This document shows positions 5,724-11,834 of a stretch of 21,434 bases of DNA, in pieces. A program made the position numbers and the translations under genes. Positions within the stretch are counted from its first letter, which is position 1; each line of letters opens with the position of its first letter. The notes beneath the pieces are model-generated. The model did not search any database. It was not told the origin of the DNA and saw nothing but the letters and a program-made list of their open reading frames with translations. The stretch is taken from positions 1 to 21,434 of the forward strand of contig JASHWD010000090.1 in the NCBI GenBank assembly GCA_030044235.1, given 5' to 3'. Origin of the DNA: Candidatus Parvarchaeota archaeon (lineage in GTDB: Archaea; Nanobdellota; Nanobdellia; Parvarchaeales; Parvarchaeaceae).

Positions 5724-6301
5724 ACTTTTGTTTTGCCCAGTGCCCCTCCCGGATGAAGCCTTACAAATTCTTTTTTAGTAAAACCTTTATTAGAGCTTAT
5801 CTCAACGCCTATCGCTTGTAATACAGCCATATAAGTCAAGGTAGAAGCAATTGGCGCCATGTTAAGCTGGTCACCTTCTTCTGGTACCGGTATACATATT
5901 ACTTCACTTGCCAATGCTCCAAGCTTAGATGATTTACTAGAAGTTATTAGCACAAGATTAGGTCTAAAATTATTTTTATTTAGTGCTTCAACGAATGCAA
6001 TCAACTCTTCTGTTTCGCCACTCTTAGAAAGCGCGATTAAAGTACTGCCTTCAATGAAAACGCCCATTTCTCCATGCAATGTATCTACCGGGTTAAGAAA
6101 TATGCTCCTAATACCAAGAGAATTAAATGTAGACGCGACTTTCTCTGCGATAAACCCGTTCTTACCGATGCCAGTAAAAAATACGACCTGCCGGTTTTGT
6201 AAATGTTTTACTAGCGCATCGATTTTAGAAACCACCTCTTTATCTGCTAATACCAAAGAAATCACGTGCTCTTGCCGATTTAAGCTATCTTTCCAATCCA
6301 T
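5720..6301 (-). CDS. SIS-domain sugar-phosphate isomerase, KdsD/KpsF type without CBS domains
   Basis: A 193-residue protein matching the isomerase half of arabinose-5-phosphate isomerases (KdsD/KpsF/GutQ) from end to end. Features are TGIGKNGFIAEKVAST (43-58), PVDTLHGEMG (71-80; H76 region), the SIS phosphate loop LSKSGETEEL (91-100), NMAPIASTLTYMAVLQAIG (147-165), and the diagnostic C-terminal FVRLHPGGALG (179-189; H183). KdsD continues into two CBS domains; this protein stops two residues after HPGGALGK. The family interconverts ketose and aldose phosphates, such as ribulose-5-P and arabinose-5-P. It is first in a four-gene overlapping operon, so it probably supplies the sugar phosphate. 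Kdo itself is not expected in an archaeon, so the product may be another pentose, heptose or polyol derivative. GmhA-type function is less likely given the C-terminal motif. Confidence 0.85.
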   Translation of the reverse strand: MDWKDSLNRQEHVISLVLADKEVVSKIDALVKHLQNRQVVFFTGIGKNGFIAEKVASTFNSLGIRSIFLNPVDTLHGEMGVFIEGSTLIALSKSGETEELIAFVEALNKNNFRPNLVLITSSKSSKLGALASEVICIPVPEEGDQLNMAPIASTLTYMAVLQAIGVEISSNKGFTKKEFVRLHPGGALGKTKV

Positions 6302-6310
6302 AGTATTCTT

Positions 6311-6341
6311 TATTTATAAATATTTCATACATATTTATACC
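6311..6341 (-). promoter_or_regulatory. A/T-rich promoter region of the sugar-activation operon
   Basis: Two TATA-like candidates on the minus strand lie upstream of the ATG at 6301: ATTTATAAATA (about 17 bases away, close for a box) and GTATAAATATG (about 35 bases away, giving a leader of around 9 bases). The second is more plausible. No other promoter is seen within the operon. Confidence 0.4.
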
Positions 6342-6402
6342 CTATAATTTTAAAGATGATAAGTAAGTAAATTATATCAACCGCGTCTTTATCGTAGAAT
6401 AA

Positions 6403-6873
6403 CTATTTCTTCTTAGCGCGATGCGCCGCAGCTTTATGCTTATTATGCTTCACCGCATGCTTAGTATGATGTTTTGCTGCCTTGTGTACCTGTCTCTTTG
6501 ATGATTTATGGACAACTGGTTTGACTACTCGCTTAACTCTTAGCTTTTGCGGGCCTGCTGCTTTCTCAGCAACTTCGTCAGAATGTTCCTGGACCCCGGT
6601 TATCTTTCGAATCGTATCAAGAGAAGTTAATATAACCGAAATGTTATTTTCTACCTTTAAGTTTATGTCCCTTACGGCTTCTTCCTTTGAACGGGTTAAG
6701 TCTAAAAATTCTTCCCTGGAAAGTTCGCCTGCGGCGTATCTCTTGCTATTATCATTGTAAGCAGCCAGAATATCTTCCAATTCGTATTGTAGCTTTACTA
6801 CGGCATCAGCAGATTCTTTTGCCTGTGTAAGATTTGTATCTACTTCATGAACTTGTATTTTCTCAAGTGGCAT
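6403..6873 (-). CDS. Tandem paralogue A: helical domain with long Lys/His/Ala-rich tail
   Basis: A 156-residue protein not matched to a named family. Residues 1-~105 are charged and helix-forming, probably coiled coil: MPLEKIQVHEVDTNL, a Q/E/D-rich helix, NDNSKRYAAGELSREEF, then SKEEAVRDIN, a helix around VILTSLDTIRKIT and VQEHSDEVAEKA. Residues ~110-156 are a low-complexity tail dominated by K, H, A and R with repeated H-K-A and A-K-H units, ending AHRAKKK. Such tails resemble those of histone H1, bacterial Hc1 and other nucleic-acid-binding proteins; metal binding by the histidines is another option. No signal peptide or membrane segment is present. The next gene upstream (6936-7334) is a close copy with a shorter tail. 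Each has its own near-identical promoter, so the pair arose by duplication of a whole unit. DNA or RNA binding is an inference from composition only. Confidence 0.75.
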   Translation of the reverse strand: MPLEKIQVHEVDTNLTQAKESADAVVKLQYELEDILAAYNDNSKRYAAGELSREEFLDLTRSKEEAVRDINLKVENNISVILTSLDTIRKITGVQEHSDEVAEKAAGPQKLRVKRVVKPVVHKSSKRQVHKAAKHHTKHAVKHNKHKAAAHRAKKK

Positions 6874-6892
6874 AAAAGAAAAAATAATTTGT

Positions 6893-6903
6893 AGTATTTA
6901 AAG
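6893..6903 (-). promoter_or_regulatory. Duplicated TATA box of paralogue A
   Basis: CTTTAAATACT on the minus strand, centred 25 bases before the ATG at 6873. The same element at the same distance precedes paralogue B. Confidence 0.55.
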
Positions 6904-6935
6904 ACTGCGTAAAAACGTTTCCTATAGAAATTCAA

Positions 6936-7334
6936 CTATTTCTTCTTAGCGTGGTGCTTTGCTGCCTTATGTGCAGCTGGTTTCATTGCTTGTTTGGCCT
7001 GTGGCTTTTGTGGACCGACCGCCTTTTCAGCAACCTCATCAACGTGTTCCTGAACAACTGTTATCTTTCTAATAGCATCCAAAGAATCTAATATTACTCC
7101 AACGTTATTCTTTACCTTTGAATTTATGTCTCTTACTGCCTCTTCTTTTGAATGTGTAAGGTCTCCAAATTCTTCTCTGGAGAGCTCGCCTGCGGCGTAT
7201 CTCTTGCTATTATCATTAAAAGTGGCTAGAACGTCTTCCAATTCTTCTTGCATCTTTCTTACTGCGTCTGTAGATTCTCTTGCCTGTCTAAGATTTGTGT
7301 CTACTTCGTGAACTTCTATTTTTGCTAGTGGCAT
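6936..7334 (-). CDS. Tandem paralogue B: helical domain with short Lys/His/Ala-rich tail
   Basis: A 132-residue paralogue of the next gene downstream. Across the first ~110 residues most positions are identical: MPLAKIEVHEVDTNL, NDNSKRYAAGELSREEF, SKEEAVRDIN, IRKIT, VQEH, DEVAEKA and GPQK. At the DNA level 32 consecutive bases are the same (7186-7217 against 6725-6756), pointing to a fairly recent duplication or gene conversion. The tail is shorter, about 20 residues of K, A, H and P ending HHAKKK, so most of the length difference lies in the low-complexity end. Substitutions in the helical part are mostly conservative, suggesting both copies are under selection. No family is recognised. The promoter overlaps the 36-base gap after the zinc-ribbon gene. 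Confidence 0.75.
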   Translation of the reverse strand: MPLAKIEVHEVDTNLRQARESTDAVRKMQEELEDVLATFNDNSKRYAAGELSREEFGDLTHSKEEAVRDINSKVKNNVGVILDSLDAIRKITVVQEHVDEVAEKAVGPQKPQAKQAMKPAAHKAAKHHAKKK

Positions 7335-7353
7335 AAAAGATAAAACGATTTGT

Positions 7354-7364
7354 AGTATTTAAAG
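7354..7364 (-). promoter_or_regulatory. Duplicated TATA box of paralogue B
   Basis: CTTTAAATACT on the minus strand, centred 25 bases before the ATG at 7334 and identical to the box of paralogue A. It lies within the short gap downstream of the zinc-ribbon gene. Confidence 0.55.
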
Positions 7365-7370
7365 CTTACG

Positions 7371-8057
7371 TCAGTATTTTTTCCTATAACCCAAGTAGAA
7401 AAAGGATATCGCTTGTAATATAAATGCGACGAAAATTACTATCAAACCCAAGCCAAAAACTATTGTCAATGCGGCGCCAGCAAGATAAACCGAAGCGGTA
7501 GTATCAAAAAGGTGGACTCCGGTCTTCTCTGCGATGGCCTTGAAACTGCGTCTGAAAAATATTGCGCTAATAACTAGCGCCGCAACTAATATTACCAACG
7601 CCAGAATGACAGGTATAATCAGATTTTGTATGGTTGAAGATTGAAGTGAAGTAGATATTGTAGTCGAATTTGAATTTATTAATTGAGTTATCAAGCTAGA
7701 ATTCGCTGGCGAACTTAAAACTAAGACAAGGTAAACAACGGCGATTGCGACGCCGATTGCAAGGATTACGAGAGAAAGTACATAATTCTTAAAAATCGGC
7801 GCGAAATTAAGTTTTTTGGATAAAGTATATAATGCTACACCAACAAAAACAAAGCCGACTATCGCGATTATGAAACCTATAGAGCTAACAGGAGTAAGAA
7901 GTATAAGGATAGAACCTATTATACCAAAAAGACTTATTTTCTTCATGTCGCCTAAGACTTTTTTGGGACCGAGACGTTCTCCACAACGTCCACAGAAACT
8001 CGCGCTTTTACTATTTTTAAAACCGCAGTTCTGACAAAAGCGGAAATCTTGCTTCAT
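7371..8057 (-). CDS. Zinc-ribbon DUF996-like integral membrane protein
   Basis: From the ATG at 8057 the protein has 228 residues. A zinc ribbon opens it: FCQNCGFKN...FCGRCGERLG, with C-x2-C pairs about ten residues apart. Then come about five membrane segments and two conserved-looking elements, IFKNYVLSLV after the second helix and AIFFRRSFKAIAEKTGVHLFDT before the last pair. This arrangement matches the DUF996 family of archaeal and bacterial membrane proteins, many of which carry an N-terminal zinc ribbon. The function is unknown. A serine/threonine-rich outer loop (near residues 118-143) separates helices three and four. A longer frame starting with TTG at 8096 exists but is rejected: a TATA box (TTATAAG) lies inside that extension, 26 bases before the ATG, as in the neighbouring leaderless genes. 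The gene diverges from the GT4 gene. Confidence 0.8.
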   Translation of the reverse strand: MKQDFRFCQNCGFKNSKSASFCGRCGERLGPKKVLGDMKKISLFGIIGSILILLTPVSSIGFIIAIVGFVFVGVALYTLSKKLNFAPIFKNYVLSLVILAIGVAIAVVYLVLVLSSPANSSLITQLINSNSTTISTSLQSSTIQNLIIPVILALVILVAALVISAIFFRRSFKAIAEKTGVHLFDTTASVYLAGAALTIVFGLGLIVIFVAFILQAISFFYLGYRKKY

Positions 8058-8076
8058 ATCGTCTAAATAATATTTT

Positions 8077-8087
8077 GACTTATAAGC
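8077..8087 (-). promoter_or_regulatory. TATA box of the zinc-ribbon membrane protein gene
   Basis: GCTTATAAGTC on the minus strand, centred 26 bases before the ATG at 8057. This spacing decides the start codon and rules against the upstream TTG. Confidence 0.55.
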
Positions 8088-8110
8088 TTTTTTCAAATTT
8101 AATAAAACTG

Positions 8111-8119
8111 TTTATATAA
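8111..8119 (+). promoter_or_regulatory. TATA box of the GT4 gene
   Basis: TTTATATAA centred about 47 bases before the ATG at 8162. It predicts a leader of about 20 bases, which makes this one of the few non-leaderless units in the window. It sits in a 104-base divergent promoter region shared with the zinc-ribbon gene. Confidence 0.5.
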
Positions 8120-8161
8120 GCGCGCAAATATTTCTAATTAATTATCTGCAACCAATTTGAT

Positions 8162-9214
8162 ATGAATGGAAAAAGGCCGCTAAAAGTATTGCTTGTAACT
8201 CTGTTCAGGAAGGAATTAAAGTGGCAAGCCGGCTTAGGAGTAATAAAGTACGGTCTCTCTTTGTCTAAAAATATAAAGAAATATGGCGACTTTGATTTCG
8301 AAGACGCTGCTATATTTGACTTTAGGGGTTTCTTATATCTTCTGAGGGTTGGGCTAAGCTCGATTGTAAGAAGAAAGTTTGACGTTATCCACTTCACTGA
8401 GCCAACTTCAGTTCTTTTTTGGACCTGGATAAGGACTAAAAAGAGAATAGTAAACGTACATGATTATGTGCCTTTCAATCTAGGGGCTGGCGAGATGAAG
8501 AAGTACAGCGCTCAAGGATTTTTTGTTAAACCATTCGAAACTTTGCTTAGGCCTTTTTTTGGTTTTTGGGCGTATCTTTTTATAAAGGCAGGAATGAATC
8601 TTTCAGATAAAATTATATGTATAAGCGATGAGACCTTAAAGAACCTTGTAAAATTTGGCGGGGTCTACAAAAACAAATGCGTAGTGGTACCTCCGATAGT
8701 AGAACCGATACCTATCCATAAGAAACAATCAAAAAAGACCATAATCGGCCATGCGAGCAGCTACGCTCTAAACAAAAACGTTGGAGTGCTGCTGAGTGCT
8801 TTCGAAAAAGTTGGCGATCCTAATTTAGAACTGCATCTTTATGGGAGCCATTTCCCGTACAGGATAACAGATAAAAGAATAAAGTATTTCGGCTTCGTTG
8901 ATGAAAAAACACTAGAGAAAGCATACAATTCTTTTTCTGTGTTTATTTTGCCATCTATATGGGAAGGCTTCGGCCTACCAATAATCGAAGCAAAAAGCTG
9001 CAAAGTCCCTGTTGTCGTCTATGCCAAGGGAGAAATACCGAAAGCTGTCAAAAAGGATACTATCGGTTTTAGCGATGAAAAAGACTTGGTAGAGATAATA
9101 AAAAGCAGGGCGTGGTCAAAAATAAACCTAGAAAAGGCGTACAAAGACTCTCTCTTGTACGGACCGGAGAAGATAGTAAATCAGCTAAAATCCGTTTATA
9201 CTGACGGCATATAG
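8162..9214 (+). CDS. Family 4 glycosyltransferase (GT-B)
   Basis: A 350-residue retaining GT-B enzyme. The N-terminal half binds the acceptor and includes VNVHDYVPFNLGAG (97-110; H100) and DKIICISDETLKNLVKFG (149-166), the hinge-proximal 'S-x-x' motif of GT4 proteins. The C-terminal half binds the sugar nucleotide: IIGHASSYALNKNVGVLLSAFEK (194-216), LHLYGSH, IKYFGFVDEKTLEKAY, and the E-x7-E signature from E268 to E276 in WEGFGLPIIEAKSC. The length is normal for the family, and there is no membrane segment or signal peptide. Such enzymes build N-glycan, surface polysaccharide or glycolipid chains on the cytoplasmic face. Fifty-seven bases separate it from the GT2 gene, which has its own TATA box. 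The two glycosyltransferases and the convergent flippase-like gene suggest a shared glycosylation or glycolipid role. The sugar used is not predictable. Confidence 0.9.
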   Translation: MNGKRPLKVLLVTLFRKELKWQAGLGVIKYGLSLSKNIKKYGDFDFEDAAIFDFRGFLYLLRVGLSSIVRRKFDVIHFTEPTSVLFWTWIRTKKRIVNVHDYVPFNLGAGEMKKYSAQGFFVKPFETLLRPFFGFWAYLFIKAGMNLSDKIICISDETLKNLVKFGGVYKNKCVVVPPIVEPIPIHKKQSKKTIIGHASSYALNKNVGVLLSAFEKVGDPNLELHLYGSHFPYRITDKRIKYFGFVDEKTLEKAYNSFSVFILPSIWEGFGLPIIEAKSCKVPVVVYAKGEIPKAVKKDTIGFSDEKDLVEIIKSRAWSKINLEKAYKDSLLYGPEKIVNQLKSVYTDGI

Positions 9215-9242
9215 GCTTATTTCGTCGTTTTTTGCAAAAAAA

Positions 9243-9251
9243 CTTATATAC
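9243..9251 (+). promoter_or_regulatory. TATA box of the GT2 gene
   Basis: CTTATATAC centred 25 bases before the ATG at 9272. It indicates that the GT2 gene can be transcribed separately, as a leaderless message, from the preceding GT4 gene. Confidence 0.6.
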
Positions 9252-9271
9252 TGTTATTTCAATACAACTTT

Positions 9272-10018
9272 ATGATTGCAAAAAGCGGCCCTATGATTTC
9301 GGTTATAGTGCCTACTTACAATGAAGGTAGTTATATCAATCACCTGTTAAAATCGATAAAAAACCAGACTTACAAAAACTACGAGATAATAATAACCGAT
9401 TACAAATCTACCGACGACACGCTAAAAATAGCAAAAAGGTACGGCGCGAGAATAGTCAGGGCCAAATCTAGAGGAATACCGTTAGCTAAAAATCTGGCTA
9501 TGAAGAAGGTAAAAGGGGACATCATAGGCTTTGTTGACGCCGATCATATACTGTCAAAAAACGTTTTTGAATCTGTAGTAAAAGCTTTCAAAAATGAGGA
9601 TAATCTAGCCGGCGCTGAGCCTTCGCTTAGAGTTGATACGAGAGAGATGCCTGTTGCGTATAGACCTCTGTTTAGATTATTTACAAGAGTTGCTAACGTA
9701 ATAAAAAAAATAAGTTTTATGGGGCCTTTCCCATGGGCGTTTAGTTGCGTATTCTGCAGCGCGTCAGCCGTAAAGAAGGCTGGCGAATTTAATCTTGAAC
9801 TTGATTTAAATGATGACTTGGAATATTTCGCTAGGATAAGAAAATTTGGGACTTTCAAGCTTCTAAGCAGCACTGCCAGAAGGTCATTTAGAAGAGAGCT
9901 AAAAAAGGGAATAATAAGAGCTTATGCGATGTACTTTTATGGGGCGCTTGTCGCAACATTTACGCAGAAGTACAAGCACGACTTAGAACCTATAAGAGTC
10001 GATAGCGGGAAGAACTAG
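9272..10018 (+). CDS. Family 2 glycosyltransferase (GT-A)
   Basis: A 248-residue GT-A enzyme. SVIVPTYNEGSYINHLLKSI (10-29) is the nucleotide-binding strand and helix. EIIITDYKSTDDTLKIA (38-54) carries the first acidic pair, with YK instead of the commoner SS. GIPLAKNLAMKKVKGDIIGFVDADH (68-92) contains the DXD-type metal motif D89-A-D91. Further on are FCSASAVKKAGEFN and NDDLEYFARIRKFG (180-193), the catalytic acidic region. The C-terminus has a possible membrane-associated helix around AYAMYFYGALVATF, but no strong transmembrane anchor. GT2 enzymes of this length often transfer a sugar to dolichol phosphate or to a growing glycan. The start at 9272 fits the TATA spacing; a second ATG at 9293 is less likely. 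The gene ends three bases from the convergent flippase-like gene. Its acceptor is unknown. Confidence 0.88.
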   Translation: MIAKSGPMISVIVPTYNEGSYINHLLKSIKNQTYKNYEIIITDYKSTDDTLKIAKRYGARIVRAKSRGIPLAKNLAMKKVKGDIIGFVDADHILSKNVFESVVKAFKNEDNLAGAEPSLRVDTREMPVAYRPLFRLFTRVANVIKKISFMGPFPWAFSCVFCSASAVKKAGEFNLELDLNDDLEYFARIRKFGTFKLLSSTARRSFRRELKKGIIRAYAMYFYGALVATFTQKYKHDLEPIRVDSGKN

Positions 10019-10021
10019 GTT

Positions 10022-10993
10022 TTAATTAGTCTTTCTATTGACCAGAGGCTTAATTCTAGTCAAAAATCCTAAGGCTAAAAGACAAAGGTAACCGAATATG
10101 GGCAGGATTATGTTTATAAAAAGCCTGTAAATCAGCATAGTCGAAAGCGCTATTGCGCCAGGAACGCCTAAAGCTATTATGAAACCTATGAATGAAAGGT
10201 CCTGCACACCTATGCCAAGAGGCAATAAAGAAACTAGTCCTATAATGTCGGCTAATGAAAAGAAAAATATTACGGTAAATACGGATAGGTGCTGATTAAA
10301 GGCTAGAAGTATAAAATATACAAAAAGGTTCTCAAAAAGCAATGTCGGCATAAATAAAGCGGTCTCTATCCAGATGTCCTTTTGTGATAGAAAAGCCCTT
10401 GTTTTCTTTAGCATGGTGAGGTATCGCGTGCCGGATTTTATTATTTGGGATTTCAGTTTATAATTCAGGCGATTTACCCATCTCAAAAGCCGGTTCATCA
10501 AGGCTTTACGTCCCACGAAAGACATCAGCAAATAAACCACTACGACCAACGCTACCATGTACGGTATATACGCAGACACAAAAACGGAGGCTATAAGCGC
10601 CATAAAGATTATTCCTAAAAATCCTGTGGTACCGGTAGATATCATGATGCTGCCCGTAAAAAGCCTGGCGTTCTTCTTGAATCTATCGAGATACTTTAGA
10701 GATATGAATTGAAAAAATATTGGCAAAAACGATAGATTAAAAAAAGCCTGCATCATCAAAAAACTTCGCAGCAAGCCCATCTTCACACCGGTCTGTCTTA
10801 TAAGGTACGCCCATGGAAGATAGCGGGCTACAGCGTATATTAAGAATGCTAAAACTGCCCATATAAGATAAACGGATTTTAGTTGCAATATCGCGGATAT
10901 TGCGGCACTAAGATTATAGATTATTATCAGTAGAAGTAGAAGAATCCCGCCCACCACAAAACCGGCCAACTGTACAATGCTTTGTAGTCGCAT
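10022..10993 (-). CDS. UPF0104/LPG-synthase-type flippase-like membrane protein
   Basis: A 323-residue protein with about eight membrane helices. It follows the lysylphosphatidylglycerol synthase transmembrane (UPF0104, TIGR00374) pattern: an early helix pair, MQAFFNLSFLPIFFQFISLKYL (81-102), SIMISTGTTGFLGII (115-129), a basic cytoplasmic loop (162-200), then LVSLLPLGIGVQDLSFIGFIIALG (253-276) and MLIYRLFINIILP (286-298). In the family the P-x-G-x-G-x-x-E element is conserved; here the acidic position is D265 rather than E. In archaea, relatives (for example AglR-like proteins) have been linked to dolichol-phosphate-sugar translocation, though the activity is debated. It converges with the GT2 gene, three bases apart, which supports a glycosylation role. 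A TATA-like AAATAC element lies about 24 bases upstream. Confidence 0.82.
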   Translation of the reverse strand: MRLQSIVQLAGFVVGGILLLLLIIIYNLSAAISAILQLKSVYLIWAVLAFLIYAVARYLPWAYLIRQTGVKMGLLRSFLMMQAFFNLSFLPIFFQFISLKYLDRFKKNARLFTGSIMISTGTTGFLGIIFMALIASVFVSAYIPYMVALVVVVYLLMSFVGRKALMNRLLRWVNRLNYKLKSQIIKSGTRYLTMLKKTRAFLSQKDIWIETALFMPTLLFENLFVYFILLAFNQHLSVFTVIFFFSLADIIGLVSLLPLGIGVQDLSFIGFIIALGVPGAIALSTMLIYRLFINIILPIFGYLCLLALGFLTRIKPLVNRKTN

Positions 10994-11011
10994 TATAGGT
11001 TAATAGACAAA

Positions 11012-11023
11012 TTAGTATTTAAC
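11012..11023 (-). promoter_or_regulatory. TATA-like box of the UPF0104 gene
   Basis: GTTAAATACTAA on the minus strand, centred about 24 bases before the ATG at 10993. It resembles the AAATACT box of the tandem paralogues. Confidence 0.45.
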
Positions 11024-11046
11024 TTATTTTTCAGTCAAGCGCTAAC

Positions 11047-11742
11047 TCAAAGTTGATTTGTTATTTTTGTGTTTCTGTAAGCATTCCTTTTATTAAGCAT
11101 GTATTTGTATGCGCTTATGAAAGTCTGCGTCCCTATATAAGCCAGAGTTATGTAAATGGCAAGGTCATAGCCTTGTATTGCACCGGGTATAAGTCTAGAT
11201 GGTTCGTCGACCCATCTTGCAATTGCGTGCAGTGGCGTGTGCGCGTATGTTCCTATGCGCCACATATAATCTTTTTTCGGCAGCGGCAATACGTTTAGTC
11301 TGTCTGCGGATATCGCGGCGGAAGAGTAATCCATACAAACCGCGTGGGGTACAGTCATAGAGATATTCAACAGGTTTCTTTTTTTACGCCATCTGTTATC
11401 ATGAAGACTCCAAACAGCAAGCCCGCAGTCCAAAGCCACTAGAGTTGTCTGGTACAAAAAATACGTGCCAAAAAATGGGAAATAAGTCTGGAATTCGGCT
11501 GGCAGATGGTTTTGTATGACCGTACCTACTTGGTTGAAATGCAAGGCTTCCGAGCCGCCGGATGCGTCAAACGCTCCAAGTGTAACAGCAGAAAAAACGA
11601 ATTTCATCGCTTTGTTTGCAGTTATTTTAGACTCCGAAAATATTGAATAGGCAAGCGGGAAGCGTTTCTGAAACCCGCTCGGTTTTCTTTGTTTTGGTTC
11701 TAAAAGCCTTTCAAGTAGGCTTTTTTTCTGTGTTTCGTCCAT
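11047..11742 (-). CDS. Unrecognised protein with hydrophobic segments
   Basis: A 231-residue protein that I do not recognise. Visible features are a charged N-terminus (K/E/R, residues 1-27), moderately hydrophobic stretches at about 45-60, 87-111 (rich in F, Y, T, L and ending in AVW) and 192-215, and a basic C-terminus. Between the second and third hydrophobic parts lie polar residues with spaced histidines and tryptophans (VPHAVCMDYSS near 131-141, AHTPLHAIARWVDEP near 167-181). Conserved H, C, D and W clusters of this kind can be catalytic or metal-binding, but no known motif is evident. It may be a membrane protein with two or three helices and no signal peptide. It is transcribed away from, and after, the 177-residue orphan, 92 bases apart. 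The coding reality is supported by ATG, length, absence of overlap and ordinary composition. Confidence 0.6.
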   Translation of the reverse strand: MDETQKKSLLERLLEPKQRKPSGFQKRFPLAYSIFSESKITANKAMKFVFSAVTLGAFDASGGSEALHFNQVGTVIQNHLPAEFQTYFPFFGTYFLYQTTLVALDCGLAVWSLHDNRWRKKRNLLNISMTVPHAVCMDYSSAAISADRLNVLPLPKKDYMWRIGTYAHTPLHAIARWVDEPSRLIPGAIQGYDLAIYITLAYIGTQTFISAYKYMLNKRNAYRNTKITNQL

Positions 11743-11751
11743 AGAGCCACA

Positions 11752-11767
11752 AGTCTATCATTAGACT
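11752..11767 (-). other. Perfect short hairpin in the upstream region of the 231-residue orphan
   Basis: AGTCTA-TCAT-TAGACT forms a six-base-pair stem with a four-base loop, 10-25 bases before the ATG at 11742 and 68 bases after the stop of the 177-residue gene. A TATA-like box (ATAAATATC, minus strand, about 11780-11788) puts the predicted transcription start at or near this hairpin. It could be an operator or a 5' leader hairpin. Confidence 0.35.
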
Positions 11768-11834
11768 ACGTACGAATTGATATTTATGTTAGCTAATAAG
11801 AACAAAAGTCGATGGACTGGATACAAAACGCGTT

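Larger units (their letters stand above)
6403..7364 (-). repeat. Tandem duplication of a promoter-plus-gene unit
   Basis: Two direct copies of about 460 bases, each with TATA box, leaderless start and coding region. Start codons are 461 bases apart and TATA cores are also 461 bases apart (6893-6903 and 7354-7364). The copies diverge mainly in the tail region and the spacer after the stop codon. Confidence 0.7.

Noticed and set aside
5720..6301. Considered phosphoheptose isomerase (GmhA) for the SIS protein.
   Set aside because: The C-terminal HPGGALG motif and LHGEMG element are those of the KdsD/KpsF group, not GmhA.
5859..6347. Plus-strand open frame of 162 codons opposite the SIS isomerase.
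   Set aside because: The isomerase motifs explain this DNA; the antisense frame has biased Ser/Thr/Phe content typical of shadows.
6403..7334. Considered archaeal histone or Alba for the tandem paralogues.
   Set aside because: Neither the histone fold sequence pattern nor the Alba motif is present; only the tail composition resembles chromatin proteins.
11702..11728. A bacterial-style intrinsic terminator on the plus strand: AAAGCCT/AGGCTTT stem followed by seven T residues.
   Set aside because: It lies within the 5' coding part of the 231-residue minus-strand gene and there is no plus-strand gene upstream to terminate; probably chance.
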